Source: Actinomadura mexicana
GTDB lineage: Bacteria; Actinomycetota; Actinomycetes; Streptosporangiales; Streptosporangiaceae
Reading direction: 5' to 3'
Length of the DNA: 64,000 nt
NCBI RefSeq assembly: GCF_900188105.1
Contig: NZ_FZNP01000001.1
Location: forward strand, 930,001-994,000
Part shown: positions 43,566-51,165 of the stretch, in pieces
Numbering within the stretch: position 1 is the first letter of the stretch
How the letters are laid out: each line of letters starts with the position of its first letter
The notes under the pieces: model-generated
What the model saw: only the letters and a program-made list of their open reading frames with translations
What the model was told of the DNA's origin: nothing
The model's database searches: none
Translations under genes and position numbers: made by a program

Positions 43566-44378
43566 ATGACGGAACGGCTGCCGATCAGCACCGAGCACTG
43601 CATCGTCGAGCGCGACGGCCACGTCGTCATCGTCACGATGAACCGCCCGGAGGCGCGCAACGCGCTCAGCTCGTCGATGCTGGTGGGCCTCGCCGACGCC
43701 TGGACCTACATCTCCGACACCCCCGAGGTCCGCGTCGCCATCCTCACCGGGGCCGAAGGCACGTTCTGCGCCGGCGCCGACCTGAAGGCGATGGGGCAGC
43801 AGCCGTCCGACCCCCGCGTCCAGGAGCGGATGGCGCAGATTCCCAACTTCCACTGGAAGGGCCTGCTGCGCGAGGGCCAGCCGACCAAGCCGCTGATCTG
43901 CGCCATCGAGGGCTACGCGGTGGCCGGCGGTACCGAGCTGCTCGTCGGCACCGACCTGCGCGTGGTCGCCGAGGGCGCCACCCTCGGCCTGTTCGAGGCC
44001 AAGCGCGGGCTGTTCCCCATGGGCGGCTCCGCGATCCGCCTGCCCCGCCAGATCGGCTACGCCAACGCGATGGACATCCTGCTGACCGCCCGCTCGGTCA
44101 CCCCGCGGGAGGCCCTCGCCATGGGCCTGATCAACAAGATCGTCCCGGACGGGCAGGCGCTCGCCGCCGCCCGCGAGCTGGCCGACCAGATCGCCGCCTG
44201 CGGCCCCCTGGCCGTCCAGGGCATCCTGCGCACCTACCGCGAGACCCAGCACCTGTCCGAGGAGGACGCCCTCAAGATCTCCGACGAGATCGGCTGGCCG
44301 GTCATCGGCTCCGAGGACGCCAAGGAGGGCTCGCGCGCCTTCAAGGAGAAGCGCCCGCCCGTCTACCACGGCAGGTGA
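43566..44378 (+). CDS. echA19: EchA19-like enoyl-CoA hydratase
   Basis: 270 residues, crotonase fold. VTMNRPEARNALSSSM, oxyanion-hole segments CAGADLKAM and AVAGGTELLVGTDLRV, catalytic Glu region EAKRGLFPMGG, and a C-terminus ending RAFKEKRPPVY. Hydrates the trans-2-enoyl-CoA formed in steroid side-chain beta-oxidation; EchA19 of mycobacteria sits next to fadD19 in the same divergent arrangement. The upstream region has two KstR-like sites. GGAGG precedes ATG 43566. Confidence 0.9.
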   Translation: MTERLPISTEHCIVERDGHVVIVTMNRPEARNALSSSMLVGLADAWTYISDTPEVRVAILTGAEGTFCAGADLKAMGQQPSDPRVQERMAQIPNFHWKGLLREGQPTKPLICAIEGYAVAGGTELLVGTDLRVVAEGATLGLFEAKRGLFPMGGSAIRLPRQIGYANAMDILLTARSVTPREALAMGLINKIVPDGQALAAARELADQIAACGPLAVQGILRTYRETQHLSEEDALKISDEIGWPVIGSEDAKEGSRAFKEKRPPVYHGR

Positions 44379-44518
44379 CCCGTCCCCCGGGCGCCGGACG
44401 CCGTCCGGCAACTGGAACCAATGACCCGATAATGGTCTGTCCGTAAATAGGGCCCGGGTTTGCGGGGGGCCCTGCGTGGCATCGCTGGGGGCGAAGGCGA
44501 GCACGGAAGGACCTTGCC

Positions 44519-44917
44519 ATGGCCCTGCATCTGGGACGCAAGCACGAGACGCCGGAGGAGACGTCCCCCCGTCCGCCCCGGCGGACGCTCTGGCGGCGGA
44601 CGGACGGCACCGCCGTCCAGCGCAAGCCGCCGCGGTGGCGGCGCAGCAGGCCGAACCCGGTCAGCGCGATGATCATGGCGGCGGGCTGGGCGGCGGTCGC
44701 GATCCTCGCCCTCGGAATGCTGCTGACGTGGGGCGGCGCGAACCCCGGGAACACCCTGGTGGACGCCACGCTCGACGCGGGACGCTGGCTCGCGGCGCCG
44801 TTCCACGACATCTTCACGCGCAGCGACCCCGACGAGCAGCTCTACATCAACTGGGCCCTCGCCGGCGCCGTCTACTACGTCCTGGCCCGCGCGCTGTCCT
44901 GGATGACCCGCTTCTAA
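44519..44917 (+). CDS. Small two-span membrane protein
   Basis: 132 residues: an Arg/Pro-rich cytoplasmic N-terminus (to about 45), one hydrophobic helix (AAGWAAVAILALGMLLTW), a hydrophilic loop and a second weak helix near the end (ALAGAVYYVLARAL). I recognise no family. GGAAGG precedes ATG 44519. It is followed by a very long hairpin. Confidence 0.65.
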   Translation: MALHLGRKHETPEETSPRPPRRTLWRRTDGTAVQRKPPRWRRSRPNPVSAMIMAAGWAAVAILALGMLLTWGGANPGNTLVDATLDAGRWLAAPFHDIFTRSDPDEQLYINWALAGAVYYVLARALSWMTRF

Positions 44918-44978
44918 GCCCGTTTCCGACCTGCCCGCAGGCCGGAGGCCCTGGCCGAACCGCCGCCCGGACGCGAAC

Positions 44979-45026
44979 GGACCGGCGCCCGCCCCGAAAT
45001 CAGTCCCTCGGGGCGGGCGCCGGTCC
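44979..45026. terminator. Very strong hairpin between convergent genes
   Basis: A 19-base arm (44979-44997) pairs perfectly with 45008-45026 around a 10-base loop, and CGAAC/GGTTCG outside extends it with one bulge to about 24 bp. It lies between the + gene ending 44917 and the - gene ending 45040 and should stop transcription from both sides. Confidence 0.85.
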
Positions 45027-45039
45027 GGTTCGATCGACG

Positions 45040-46155
45040 TCAGCCGCTGCGCCAGTGCGCCAGGTCGGCCCACCGGGTCGCGTCGGTGCTCGTCCAACCG
45101 ACCGCCCACATGGTCGTGCCGCCCGGACGGAGGGCCAGCTCCGAGGGGACGACCTTCGTCCCGGCGGGCTGGGTCAGGCTCTCGTCGGACCAGACGCCCG
45201 CCGCGGTGCGGTGGCGCATGGTGCCGCCGGCGGAGACCCAGATACCGCCGGCGCCGTCCGAGGCGACCTTCGTCATGTAGGTGCCGGGGGCGCCGAGGAC
45301 GCTGGTCCACTCGGTGCCGTTCCAGTGCGCCAGCATCGACCGCCCGGCCGTCTTGCCCGCCCCGTCCGAGACCTGCGCCGTGCCGACCGCCCAGACGTCG
45401 TTCTCAGAGGCGGCGTACACGTCACTCAGGGCGGACGCGATCTCACCCCGGACGACCCCGTCGACCTGGGGGAACGGGACGGTGGTCCACGAGGTGCCGT
45501 TCCAGTGGGCCGTGGCGGGCTGCCCCTCGCCCGCCCAGCCGACCGCCCACGCGCTGGTGGGCGAGACGGCGGTGATCGCGCGGGGCTTGATCCCGATCGG
45601 GGTGTCGGCCCAGGACGCGCCGTCCCAGTGCTTGGCCGCCGAGACGCTGACCACCCATGCGTCGCCGGGGCCCGTGGTGGCGACGTCGCGGGGCTGGAAG
45701 GCCAGCGGCACCTTGAACGTCTTCCAGGCCGTGCCGTTCCAGTGCAGCACGGCGTGGGAATCGCCCGAGGTGTTGAGCTGGGCGCCCAGCCACAGGTTCG
45801 ACGCCGACGTGGCCGCGGCGGCGCTGAAGCGGTACGGCGCGGCGGCCGCCGGCAGCGTCACGTCGCTCCAGGTGCCGCCGGTCAGGCGCTGGAGGATCGG
45901 CGTGCGGACGGTGCCCGCCTGCCGGCCTCCGGCGGCCCACATGGTGCCGTCGGGTGCCGCCGCCAGACCGCTGAGGCTGGTGCCGGTGTCGGCCTTGGGG
46001 CTGCTCTGGACGATGGGCCACGTCGTCCCCTCGCCGGCCGCGACGGACGCCGCCCGGTGCTCGCCGGGGCGCGCCGCGGTGATCCCTGCGGCGGCGACCG
46101 CGCCCAGGGCGAGGGTGGTCCCCGCGAACAGGGCAAGCCTTCTACTTCTCTTCAC
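45040..46155 (-). CDS. Secreted repeat (beta-propeller-like) protein
   Basis: About 371 residues from GTG 46155. A signal peptide (KRSRRLALFAGTTLALGAVAAAG) is followed by at least five repeats of about 50 residues with signature HWNGTxW and preceding W(A/V)VG strands, resembling Kelch/propeller proteins of actinomycetes. It is probably an outside binding protein of unknown ligand. No transporter or sortase signal is visible. Single gene ending at a strong terminator. Confidence 0.75.
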   Translation of the reverse strand: MKRSRRLALFAGTTLALGAVAAAGITAARPGEHRAASVAAGEGTTWPIVQSSPKADTGTSLSGLAAAPDGTMWAAGGRQAGTVRTPILQRLTGGTWSDVTLPAAAAPYRFSAAAATSASNLWLGAQLNTSGDSHAVLHWNGTAWKTFKVPLAFQPRDVATTGPGDAWVVSVSAAKHWDGASWADTPIGIKPRAITAVSPTSAWAVGWAGEGQPATAHWNGTSWTTVPFPQVDGVVRGEIASALSDVYAASENDVWAVGTAQVSDGAGKTAGRSMLAHWNGTEWTSVLGAPGTYMTKVASDGAGGIWVSAGGTMRHRTAAGVWSDESLTQPAGTKVVPSELALRPGGTTMWAVGWTSTDATRWADLAHWRSG

Positions 46156-46282
46156 CCGATACCCGTCCAGTCGAAATGATCTTGGTAGCGGCACACCGTA
46201 ACAGTCGGCCGCCGCCGGTATCCGGGCTTTGATGATCTTCGCGCGGCCCGCTCCGCGGGGACCCGCGGCCGAGAACGCGCGC

Positions 46283-46323
46283 GGCCCCGGCCGGGGCTGG
46301 GAGGAACAGCACCGGCCGGGGCC
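46283..46323 (-). terminator. Hairpin after nitronate monooxygenase gene
   Basis: GGCCCCGGCCGG (46283-46294) pairs with CCGGCCGGGGCC (46312-46323) around a 17-base loop, 9 bp beyond the stop of the gene ending at 46333. Confidence 0.6.
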
Positions 46324-46332
46324 TTCGGGCGG

Positions 46333-47442
46333 TCAGCCCTCGGTGATGGCGTTGAGCCGCTCGATCGCCTCGACGTACTCCTCGATCAGGTCGTAGACGA
46401 CCTGGGCGGCGGGCTTCACCTGGTTCATCGATCCGACGATCTGGCCCACCGGGAAGGTGACCAGCTCGCCGTCGCCGGACCGCTGGATCCGGGGCAGGGC
46501 GTCGGCGATCAGCATGAACTGCATGGGCATCGGGAGGTAGCCCGGCGAGTTCTCGCTCTCCCACGCCTCGGTCCACGCGGTCTTGAGGAAGCGCGCGGGC
46601 TTGCCCGTCCAGGCCCGGGACCGGACGGTGTCGCGGGACGTGGCGTTGAGCAGCTTCGGCAGGGCGCGCTCGGGGGTGTCGGCCTCGTCGACCGTCAGCC
46701 AGATCGAGCCCGTCCAGACGCCGTCCGCGCCGAGCGCCATGCCGGCGGCCATCTGGCGGCCCCGGCCGATGCCGCCCGCCGCGAGCACGATGGTGTCCTC
46801 CCCGACGGCGTCCACGACCTCGGGGATGAGGACCATCGTGGCGACGTCGCCGGTGTGCCCGCCGGCCTCGGTGCCCTGCGCGACGATGATGTCCACGCCG
46901 ACCTCGACCTGCTTGCGGGCGTGCCGGGCGTTGGAGGCCAGCCCGGCGACCTTCACGCCGTGCTCGTGCGCCTGCTCGACCACGTCCGCCGGGGGCGGGC
47001 CGAGCGCGTTGGCCAGCAGCGCGATCGGGTGCTTGAGCGCCACCTCGACCTGGGGCCGGGCGGTCACGTCCGTCCAGCCGAGCAGCGCCTTGCCGGCCTG
47101 CTCGCCGCGCGGCTCCACGCCGTGCTCGGCCAGCAGGTTCTCCAGGAAGTCCCGGTGCTGCGCCGGGATCATGCCCTGCAGCTTGCCGAGCAGTTCCTCG
47201 GCGTCGCCGACGTCGGCGCCCTCGTACTTGGCGGGCATCACGACGTCCACGCCGTAGGGCTTGCCCCCGACGTGCTCGTCGATCCACTTCAGCTCGAGTT
47301 CGAGCTCCTCGGGGGTGAAGTGCAGGGCGCCGAGGACGCCCATGCCGCCGGCGCGGCTCACCGCCGCGACCACGTCGCGGCAGTGACTGAACGCGAAGAT
47401 CGGGTACTCGATGCCGAATAGTTCGGTGACTCGTGTCCGCAC
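46333..47442 (-). CDS. Nitronate monooxygenase / 2-nitropropane dioxygenase family flavoprotein
   Basis: 369 residues from GTG 47442. FMN-binding TIM barrel: IEYPIFAFSHCRDVVAAVSRAGGMGVLG, IIVAQGTEAGGHTGDVATM, and VLAAGGIGRGRQMAAGMALGADGVW. In mycobacteria a relative (Rv3553) lies in the steroid-ring (KstR2) gene set; enoyl reductase or nitroalkane oxidase activity is possible. An exact KstR-consensus site lies 31 bp upstream and a near match 84 bp upstream, so it is likely part of the same regulon as the 37-44 kb genes. Confidence 0.88.
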   Translation of the reverse strand: MRTRVTELFGIEYPIFAFSHCRDVVAAVSRAGGMGVLGALHFTPEELELELKWIDEHVGGKPYGVDVVMPAKYEGADVGDAEELLGKLQGMIPAQHRDFLENLLAEHGVEPRGEQAGKALLGWTDVTARPQVEVALKHPIALLANALGPPPADVVEQAHEHGVKVAGLASNARHARKQVEVGVDIIVAQGTEAGGHTGDVATMVLIPEVVDAVGEDTIVLAAGGIGRGRQMAAGMALGADGVWTGSIWLTVDEADTPERALPKLLNATSRDTVRSRAWTGKPARFLKTAWTEAWESENSPGYLPMPMQFMLIADALPRIQRSGDGELVTFPVGQIVGSMNQVKPAAQVVYDLIEEYVEAIERLNAITEG

Positions 47443-47473
47443 AGCCTCGACCCTAGGCGCGGGCCCGAAAAAC

Positions 47474-47487
47474 TGCAACAGGTTCTA
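47474..47487. promoter_or_regulatory. KstR-type operator (exact consensus match)
   Basis: TGCAACAGGTTCTA fits TnnAACnnGTTnnA at all fixed positions. It is 31 bp upstream of the nitronate monooxygenase start. Confidence 0.7.
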
Positions 47488-47526
47488 GTTAGGAATCTCA
47501 TCCCGGACGCGCCAAGGACCTCCATC

Positions 47527-47540
47527 TAGAACACGTATCA
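47527..47540. promoter_or_regulatory. KstR-like operator (one mismatch)
   Basis: TAGAACACGTATCA matches the consensus except for one base (GTA for GTT). It lies 39 bp beyond the exact site, immediately before the 15-bp tandem repeat. Confidence 0.5.
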
Positions 47541-47550
47541 GCGAAGCCAT

Positions 47551-47640
47551 GGCGTAGGTGTGCACGGCGTAGGTGTGCACGGCGTAGGTGTGCACGGCGT
47601 AGGTGTGCACGGCGTAGGTGTGCACGGCGTAGGTGTGCAC
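47551..47640. repeat. Six perfect copies of a 15-bp unit
   Basis: GGCGTAGGTGTGCAC is repeated six times without change. The period is a multiple of three, so one + frame reads Gly-Val-His-Gly-Val units, but no gene is convincing. It occupies part of the 354-base gap between the nitronate monooxygenase start and the DUF3068 gene end; the rest (47641-47796) is G-rich and shows nothing I can name. Perfect copies suggest recent expansion or active slippage. Confidence 0.9.
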
Positions 47641-47796
47641 GGGCGGAGCAGGCGAAGCTGGACGCGCACGGCGTTGGAAGCGCAGGGCGTGGGATGCGGG
47701 CCGTGCCGGAGGCGCCCGGCGTTATCGGCGCATGGGGGAACAGGTTGAGGCTGGACGTGCGCGGGCGGGATGGGGAGGGCGGCTTGCCGGGGTGGG

Positions 47797-48948
47797 TCAG
47801 CGGCGTTTCGCGGGGCCTGCGGCCTTGCGTTGCTGGCGCTGGCTGCGGGGCGCCGGGCGGCGGGACTGGGACGGCCCGGCGGAAGGTGCGATGGGCGCGG
47901 CGGATTCGGTGGGCGGGGTGAACGGCTTTGACGGGCCGGGCGGCCTGGGCGGGCCGGGCGGGGTCATGTCGCCGAACTTGCCGTCGGGGCGGCGCGGGGC
48001 CGCCAGAGGCGGGGCCTCGCGGCGGGCCATGCCGAGGTAGCCGCCGACGAGCAGCAGGACAAGGCCGAGGAGGACGCCGGTGGCCGGGATGTAGCTGCGC
48101 ACCAGGTCGATCTGCAGGGCGGTGCCGTTCGCCATGTCGACCAGGCCCCTCTGGTCCTTGTCGACGGTGATGAGGTCGGCCTGCGCGACGATCATCGAGC
48201 CCCTGCCGTCGGACGTGCGGACGGTGCTGCGGATGTTCTCGCGGTGCTTGACCGGGATGCCCGTGCGCGGGTCGACCCAGACGGTGTTGTAGGCCTCGGT
48301 GTACCGGTCGACCTTCTGGCTGCCCGCGTCCTCCGGCAGGCCGAGCATCTTCGCGGGCAGCTTGGCGTCCAGCGCGGCCGTCTTGGTCAGCGGGATCGTC
48401 TGGGTGAAGCGGTACGTCGACAGCCCGTGGACCTTCTCGACGGCGTTGAACTGCATCGGCGCCGTCTGCCTGGTCGTCATGTCATAGAAGGGGTAGTCCT
48501 TCTTCTGGACGTTCGCGAGGGGGAACAGCAGCCCGTATCCGGACATCCGGACGCCGTTGTCACCGTCGACGTTGGCGCCGCAGCAGTTGGTCAGGACGCC
48601 CGTCCGGCGGTCGAAGGCGATGCGGAAGCCCTGAATCTGGACGGGCTTGTCCGGCTTCTTCTGGTCGTAGATGTTGGTGGTGGAGTCCCAGACGGCGATG
48701 TCGTCGTTGCCCTCGTTGGCGCGGACGTCCCCGCGGACCGTGTTCTTGGCCAGCAGGGTGACGCCGGTCTTGAGCTTGAGGTCGGCCTCATCGAAGTACG
48801 TGGAGCCCTTCGACTCCAGGCTCGTCACCTGGTAGCGGTTCAGGGGCGCGACGATCACCTGGTCGGCCACGTAGAAACGGACGAGCGGCGCGAGGGTGAG
48901 GAAGAACGCGCCAAGGCCGATCAGGACCAGGCCGACCGGTCGCCGCAT
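47797..48948 (-). CDS. DUF3068 membrane protein (Rv0227c-like)
   Basis: 383 residues. One N-terminal membrane helix (VGLVLIGLGAFFLTLAPLVRFYV), a large extracytoplasmic domain (about 35-310) with PLNRYQV, a CC pair in TNCCGANVDG, TEAYNTVWVDPRTG, a second helix (ATGVLLGLVLLLVGGYLG) and a Pro-rich, basic cytoplasmic tail. Belongs to the PorA-like DUF3068 family, present beside envelope-glycan genes in mycobacteria. ATG 48948 follows GGAGGTG. Divergent from the methyltransferase at 49133. Confidence 0.88.
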   Translation of the reverse strand: MRRPVGLVLIGLGAFFLTLAPLVRFYVADQVIVAPLNRYQVTSLESKGSTYFDEADLKLKTGVTLLAKNTVRGDVRANEGNDDIAVWDSTTNIYDQKKPDKPVQIQGFRIAFDRRTGVLTNCCGANVDGDNGVRMSGYGLLFPLANVQKKDYPFYDMTTRQTAPMQFNAVEKVHGLSTYRFTQTIPLTKTAALDAKLPAKMLGLPEDAGSQKVDRYTEAYNTVWVDPRTGIPVKHRENIRSTVRTSDGRGSMIVAQADLITVDKDQRGLVDMANGTALQIDLVRSYIPATGVLLGLVLLLVGGYLGMARREAPPLAAPRRPDGKFGDMTPPGPPRPPGPSKPFTPPTESAAPIAPSAGPSQSRRPAPRSQRQQRKAAGPAKRR

Positions 48949-49036
48949 GAACACCTCCGGGGCTGCCGTCGCTCGCACGGCGGGCGGGGGCCTCGCCGAG
49001 CCGTCGGGCCCCACCTCCAGCATGTCCGGGTCACCC

Positions 49037-49061
49037 TACCGGACCGCTGTACTGGTCGGTA
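49037..49061. promoter_or_regulatory. Imperfect inverted repeat in divergent region
   Basis: TACCGGACC (49037-49045) and GGTCGGTA (49054-49061) pair with one extra base, between the divergent DUF3068 and methyltransferase genes. It is a candidate operator for both; no factor can be named. Confidence 0.35.
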
Positions 49062-49132
49062 AGCTCCCCGTTACCTTGAGGGCGCCCGATCGGCGGGACG
49101 ACCGGCGGGACGACACGGACGGCGAGGTGGCG

Positions 49133-49924
49133 ATGGCGGCGGCGCCCCCCAGGCGGGACGGAGCCCGTCCCGAGCACGGGCACCGGGCCACGCTGGCGCG
49201 GTCGGTCCGGCTGCTGAGCGCGTTCCGGCGCGAGCAGAGCGAACCGGAGTACTTCTACGACCTGATGGCGCGCGACACCGTCGCCCAGCTCGGCCGGTAC
49301 GCCGACCTCGCGGGGGCGACCGTCGTCGACGTGGGGACGGGCTCCGGGTTCTTCACCCGCGCCCTGACCGCGGCGGGAGCGCGCTGCACGGGCATCGACC
49401 ACGACCTCTCCGAACTGACCGCGCACGGCGTCGACGTGCCCAACACGCTCGTCGGGAGCGCGCTGGCCCTCCCGTTCCGGACGGGATCGGTCGACGTGTG
49501 CTTCTCGTCGAACGTTCTGGAGCACGTCCCCGAGCCCTGGCGCATGGCCGACGAGATGGTCCGGGTGACCAGGCCCGGCGGGACGGTCTTCCTGTCGTTC
49601 ACCAACTGGCTGTCCCCGTGGGGCGGCCACGAGACGTCCCCCTGGCACTATCTCGGCGGCGACCGGGCCGCGCGGCGGTACGAGCGCCGGAACGGGTTCC
49701 CGCCGAAGAACCGGTTCGGGCTGGGCCTGCATCCGGTGTCGGTGTCGTCGGCGCTCAGATGGGCCCGCGGGAACGACCGGGTGACCGTCCTGAACGCGCT
49801 GCCCCGCTACCACCCGCGCTGGGCGGAGGCCGTCGTGCGCGTCCCCGGACTGCGCGAGGTCGCCACCTGGAACCTCGTCCTGGTGCTCAGGAAGCACGGC
49901 GCGCCCGGCAGGCACGGCCCGTGA
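49133..49924 (+). CDS. Class I SAM-dependent methyltransferase (Rv0224c-like)
   Basis: 263 residues. SAM-binding motif VVDVGTGSGFFTRAL, acidic loop GIDHD, SVDVCFSSNVLEHVPEPW and FLSFTNWLSPWGGHETSPWH, the last typical of the Rv0224c group near arabinan synthesis genes. It could methylate a lipid or sugar carrier of the envelope; the substrate is unproven. ATG 49133 follows GAGGTGG. Its stop overlaps the acyltransferase start (GTGA). Confidence 0.88.
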   Translation: MAAAPPRRDGARPEHGHRATLARSVRLLSAFRREQSEPEYFYDLMARDTVAQLGRYADLAGATVVDVGTGSGFFTRALTAAGARCTGIDHDLSELTAHGVDVPNTLVGSALALPFRTGSVDVCFSSNVLEHVPEPWRMADEMVRVTRPGGTVFLSFTNWLSPWGGHETSPWHYLGGDRAARRYERRNGFPPKNRFGLGLHPVSVSSALRWARGNDRVTVLNALPRYHPRWAEAVVRVPGLREVATWNLVLVLRKHGAPGRHGP

Positions 49925-51165
49925 GGTCCGCCGCGCAGGCGGCCCGGCCCGCGGCGCCGCCCGTTTCGGGACACCAGGACACCCTGGACGGCCTCCGGGC
50001 CGTGGCGGCGCTCGTCGTCCTGGTCTTCCACGTCGCGAGCGCGGCCGGTTCGATCACCAACCCGAACGGCGCGCGGTGGCTGTTCAACGGCGGCCAGGTC
50101 GGCGTGCCCGTCTTCTTCGCGCTCTCGGGACTGCTGCTCTACCGCCCGTGGGCGGCGGCCGTCCTGGACGGGCGGGCCGCCCCGAGGGCGGCCGAGTACC
50201 TGCGCAGGCGCGTGTTCCGCATCCTGCCCGCGTACTGGGCCGTGGTCGCGGTGTTCATGGTCACGGCCGGGCGCGACCACATCGGCGACCCGCTGACCTG
50301 GGGTTCGCTGCTCACCCTGACGCAGACCTACCTGCCCGACCCGTGGTGGAACGGCGACCTCGGGCCCGCGCAGCTCGGGCAGATGTGGAGCCTCGTCGTC
50401 GAGGCCGGCTGGTACGTCCTGCTCCCGTTCACCGCGGCCGCCCTCTCCTGGTACGCGCGCCGGACGCGCAGCCGCGACGTCGGCGTCCGCGCCAGGCGGC
50501 TCCTCGTCGGGATCGGCGCGTACGCGGCGCTGTCGCTGCCGTGGACCGTCCTCATGTTCGTCCCGGAGCGGCACACCGGGATGGGGATCTGGCTTCCGCG
50601 GTACTTCGCCTGGTTCGCGATCGGGATGGCGCTCGCGGTGGTGACGGTGTGGGCGCGACTGGACGAGCGCCGTCCCGTGGCCGCGGTGTGCCGCGCCGTG
50701 TCGGACTCGTGGGCGGCGTGCTGGGTCGCGTCGGCGATGCTGTACGTGGTGGCGGCGACGCCCGCCGCCGGGCCGCTCAGCCTCCAGACGCCGGACGCCT
50801 TCTGGACGTCCCTGCTGCACGTGGTCGTGTTCGGGCTGTGCGCGGCGGCGCTCGTGGCGCCGGTGGCGCTGGCCCCGGCGGACCACCCGGCGCTCGGCGC
50901 GATCCTGGGGAATCCGGTGATGCGGTTCCTCGGCCGGATCTCCTACGGCGTGTTCCTGTGGCAGCTCCTGATCATCATCGCCTGGTACGACGCGACCGGC
51001 CGCGGTTTCCGGGGGAACGTCGTGACGGATCTGCCGCTGATGGCCGCGGCGACCATCGCAGCGGGGGCCCTGACCCACTACCTGGTGGAGTGGCCGGTCC
51101 GGCGGCTGACCCGGCGCCGGGCCCCGGCCCGTCCGGCGGGCCCTGCCCGGGCGCCGTCCAGCTGA
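49921..51165 (+). CDS. Acyltransferase-3 family membrane protein (Rv0228-like)
   Basis: 414 residues, about ten membrane helices. LDGLRAVAALVVLVFHV near the N-terminus carries the conserved Arg and His, followed by GVPVFFALSGLLLYRPW, YLRRRVFRILPAYW, and the ending RISYGVFLWQLLII plus EWPVRRL. These proteins O-acylate extracytoplasmic polysaccharide or glycolipid. It follows the methyltransferase by 4-nt overlap. Its last 191 nt overlap, tail to tail, the end of the AftD-like gene on the other strand. Confidence 0.9.
   Translation: MRSAAQAARPAAPPVSGHQDTLDGLRAVAALVVLVFHVASAAGSITNPNGARWLFNGGQVGVPVFFALSGLLLYRPWAAAVLDGRAAPRAAEYLRRRVFRILPAYWAVVAVFMVTAGRDHIGDPLTWGSLLTLTQTYLPDPWWNGDLGPAQLGQMWSLVVEAGWYVLLPFTAAALSWYARRTRSRDVGVRARRLLVGIGAYAALSLPWTVLMFVPERHTGMGIWLPRYFAWFAIGMALAVVTVWARLDERRPVAAVCRAVSDSWAACWVASAMLYVVAATPAAGPLSLQTPDAFWTSLLHVVVFGLCAAALVAPVALAPADHPALGAILGNPVMRFLGRISYGVFLWQLLIIIAWYDATGRGFRGNVVTDLPLMAAATIAAGALTHYLVEWPVRRLTRRRAPARPAGPARAPSS

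Noticed and set aside
47551..47640. CRISPR array
   Set aside because: Units are 15 bp and directly adjacent, without spacers; no cas genes nearby.
47560..47748. Gly-Val-His repeat peptide from the 15-bp tandem repeat
   Set aside because: No ribosome site, no conserved end; explained by the repeat period being divisible by three.
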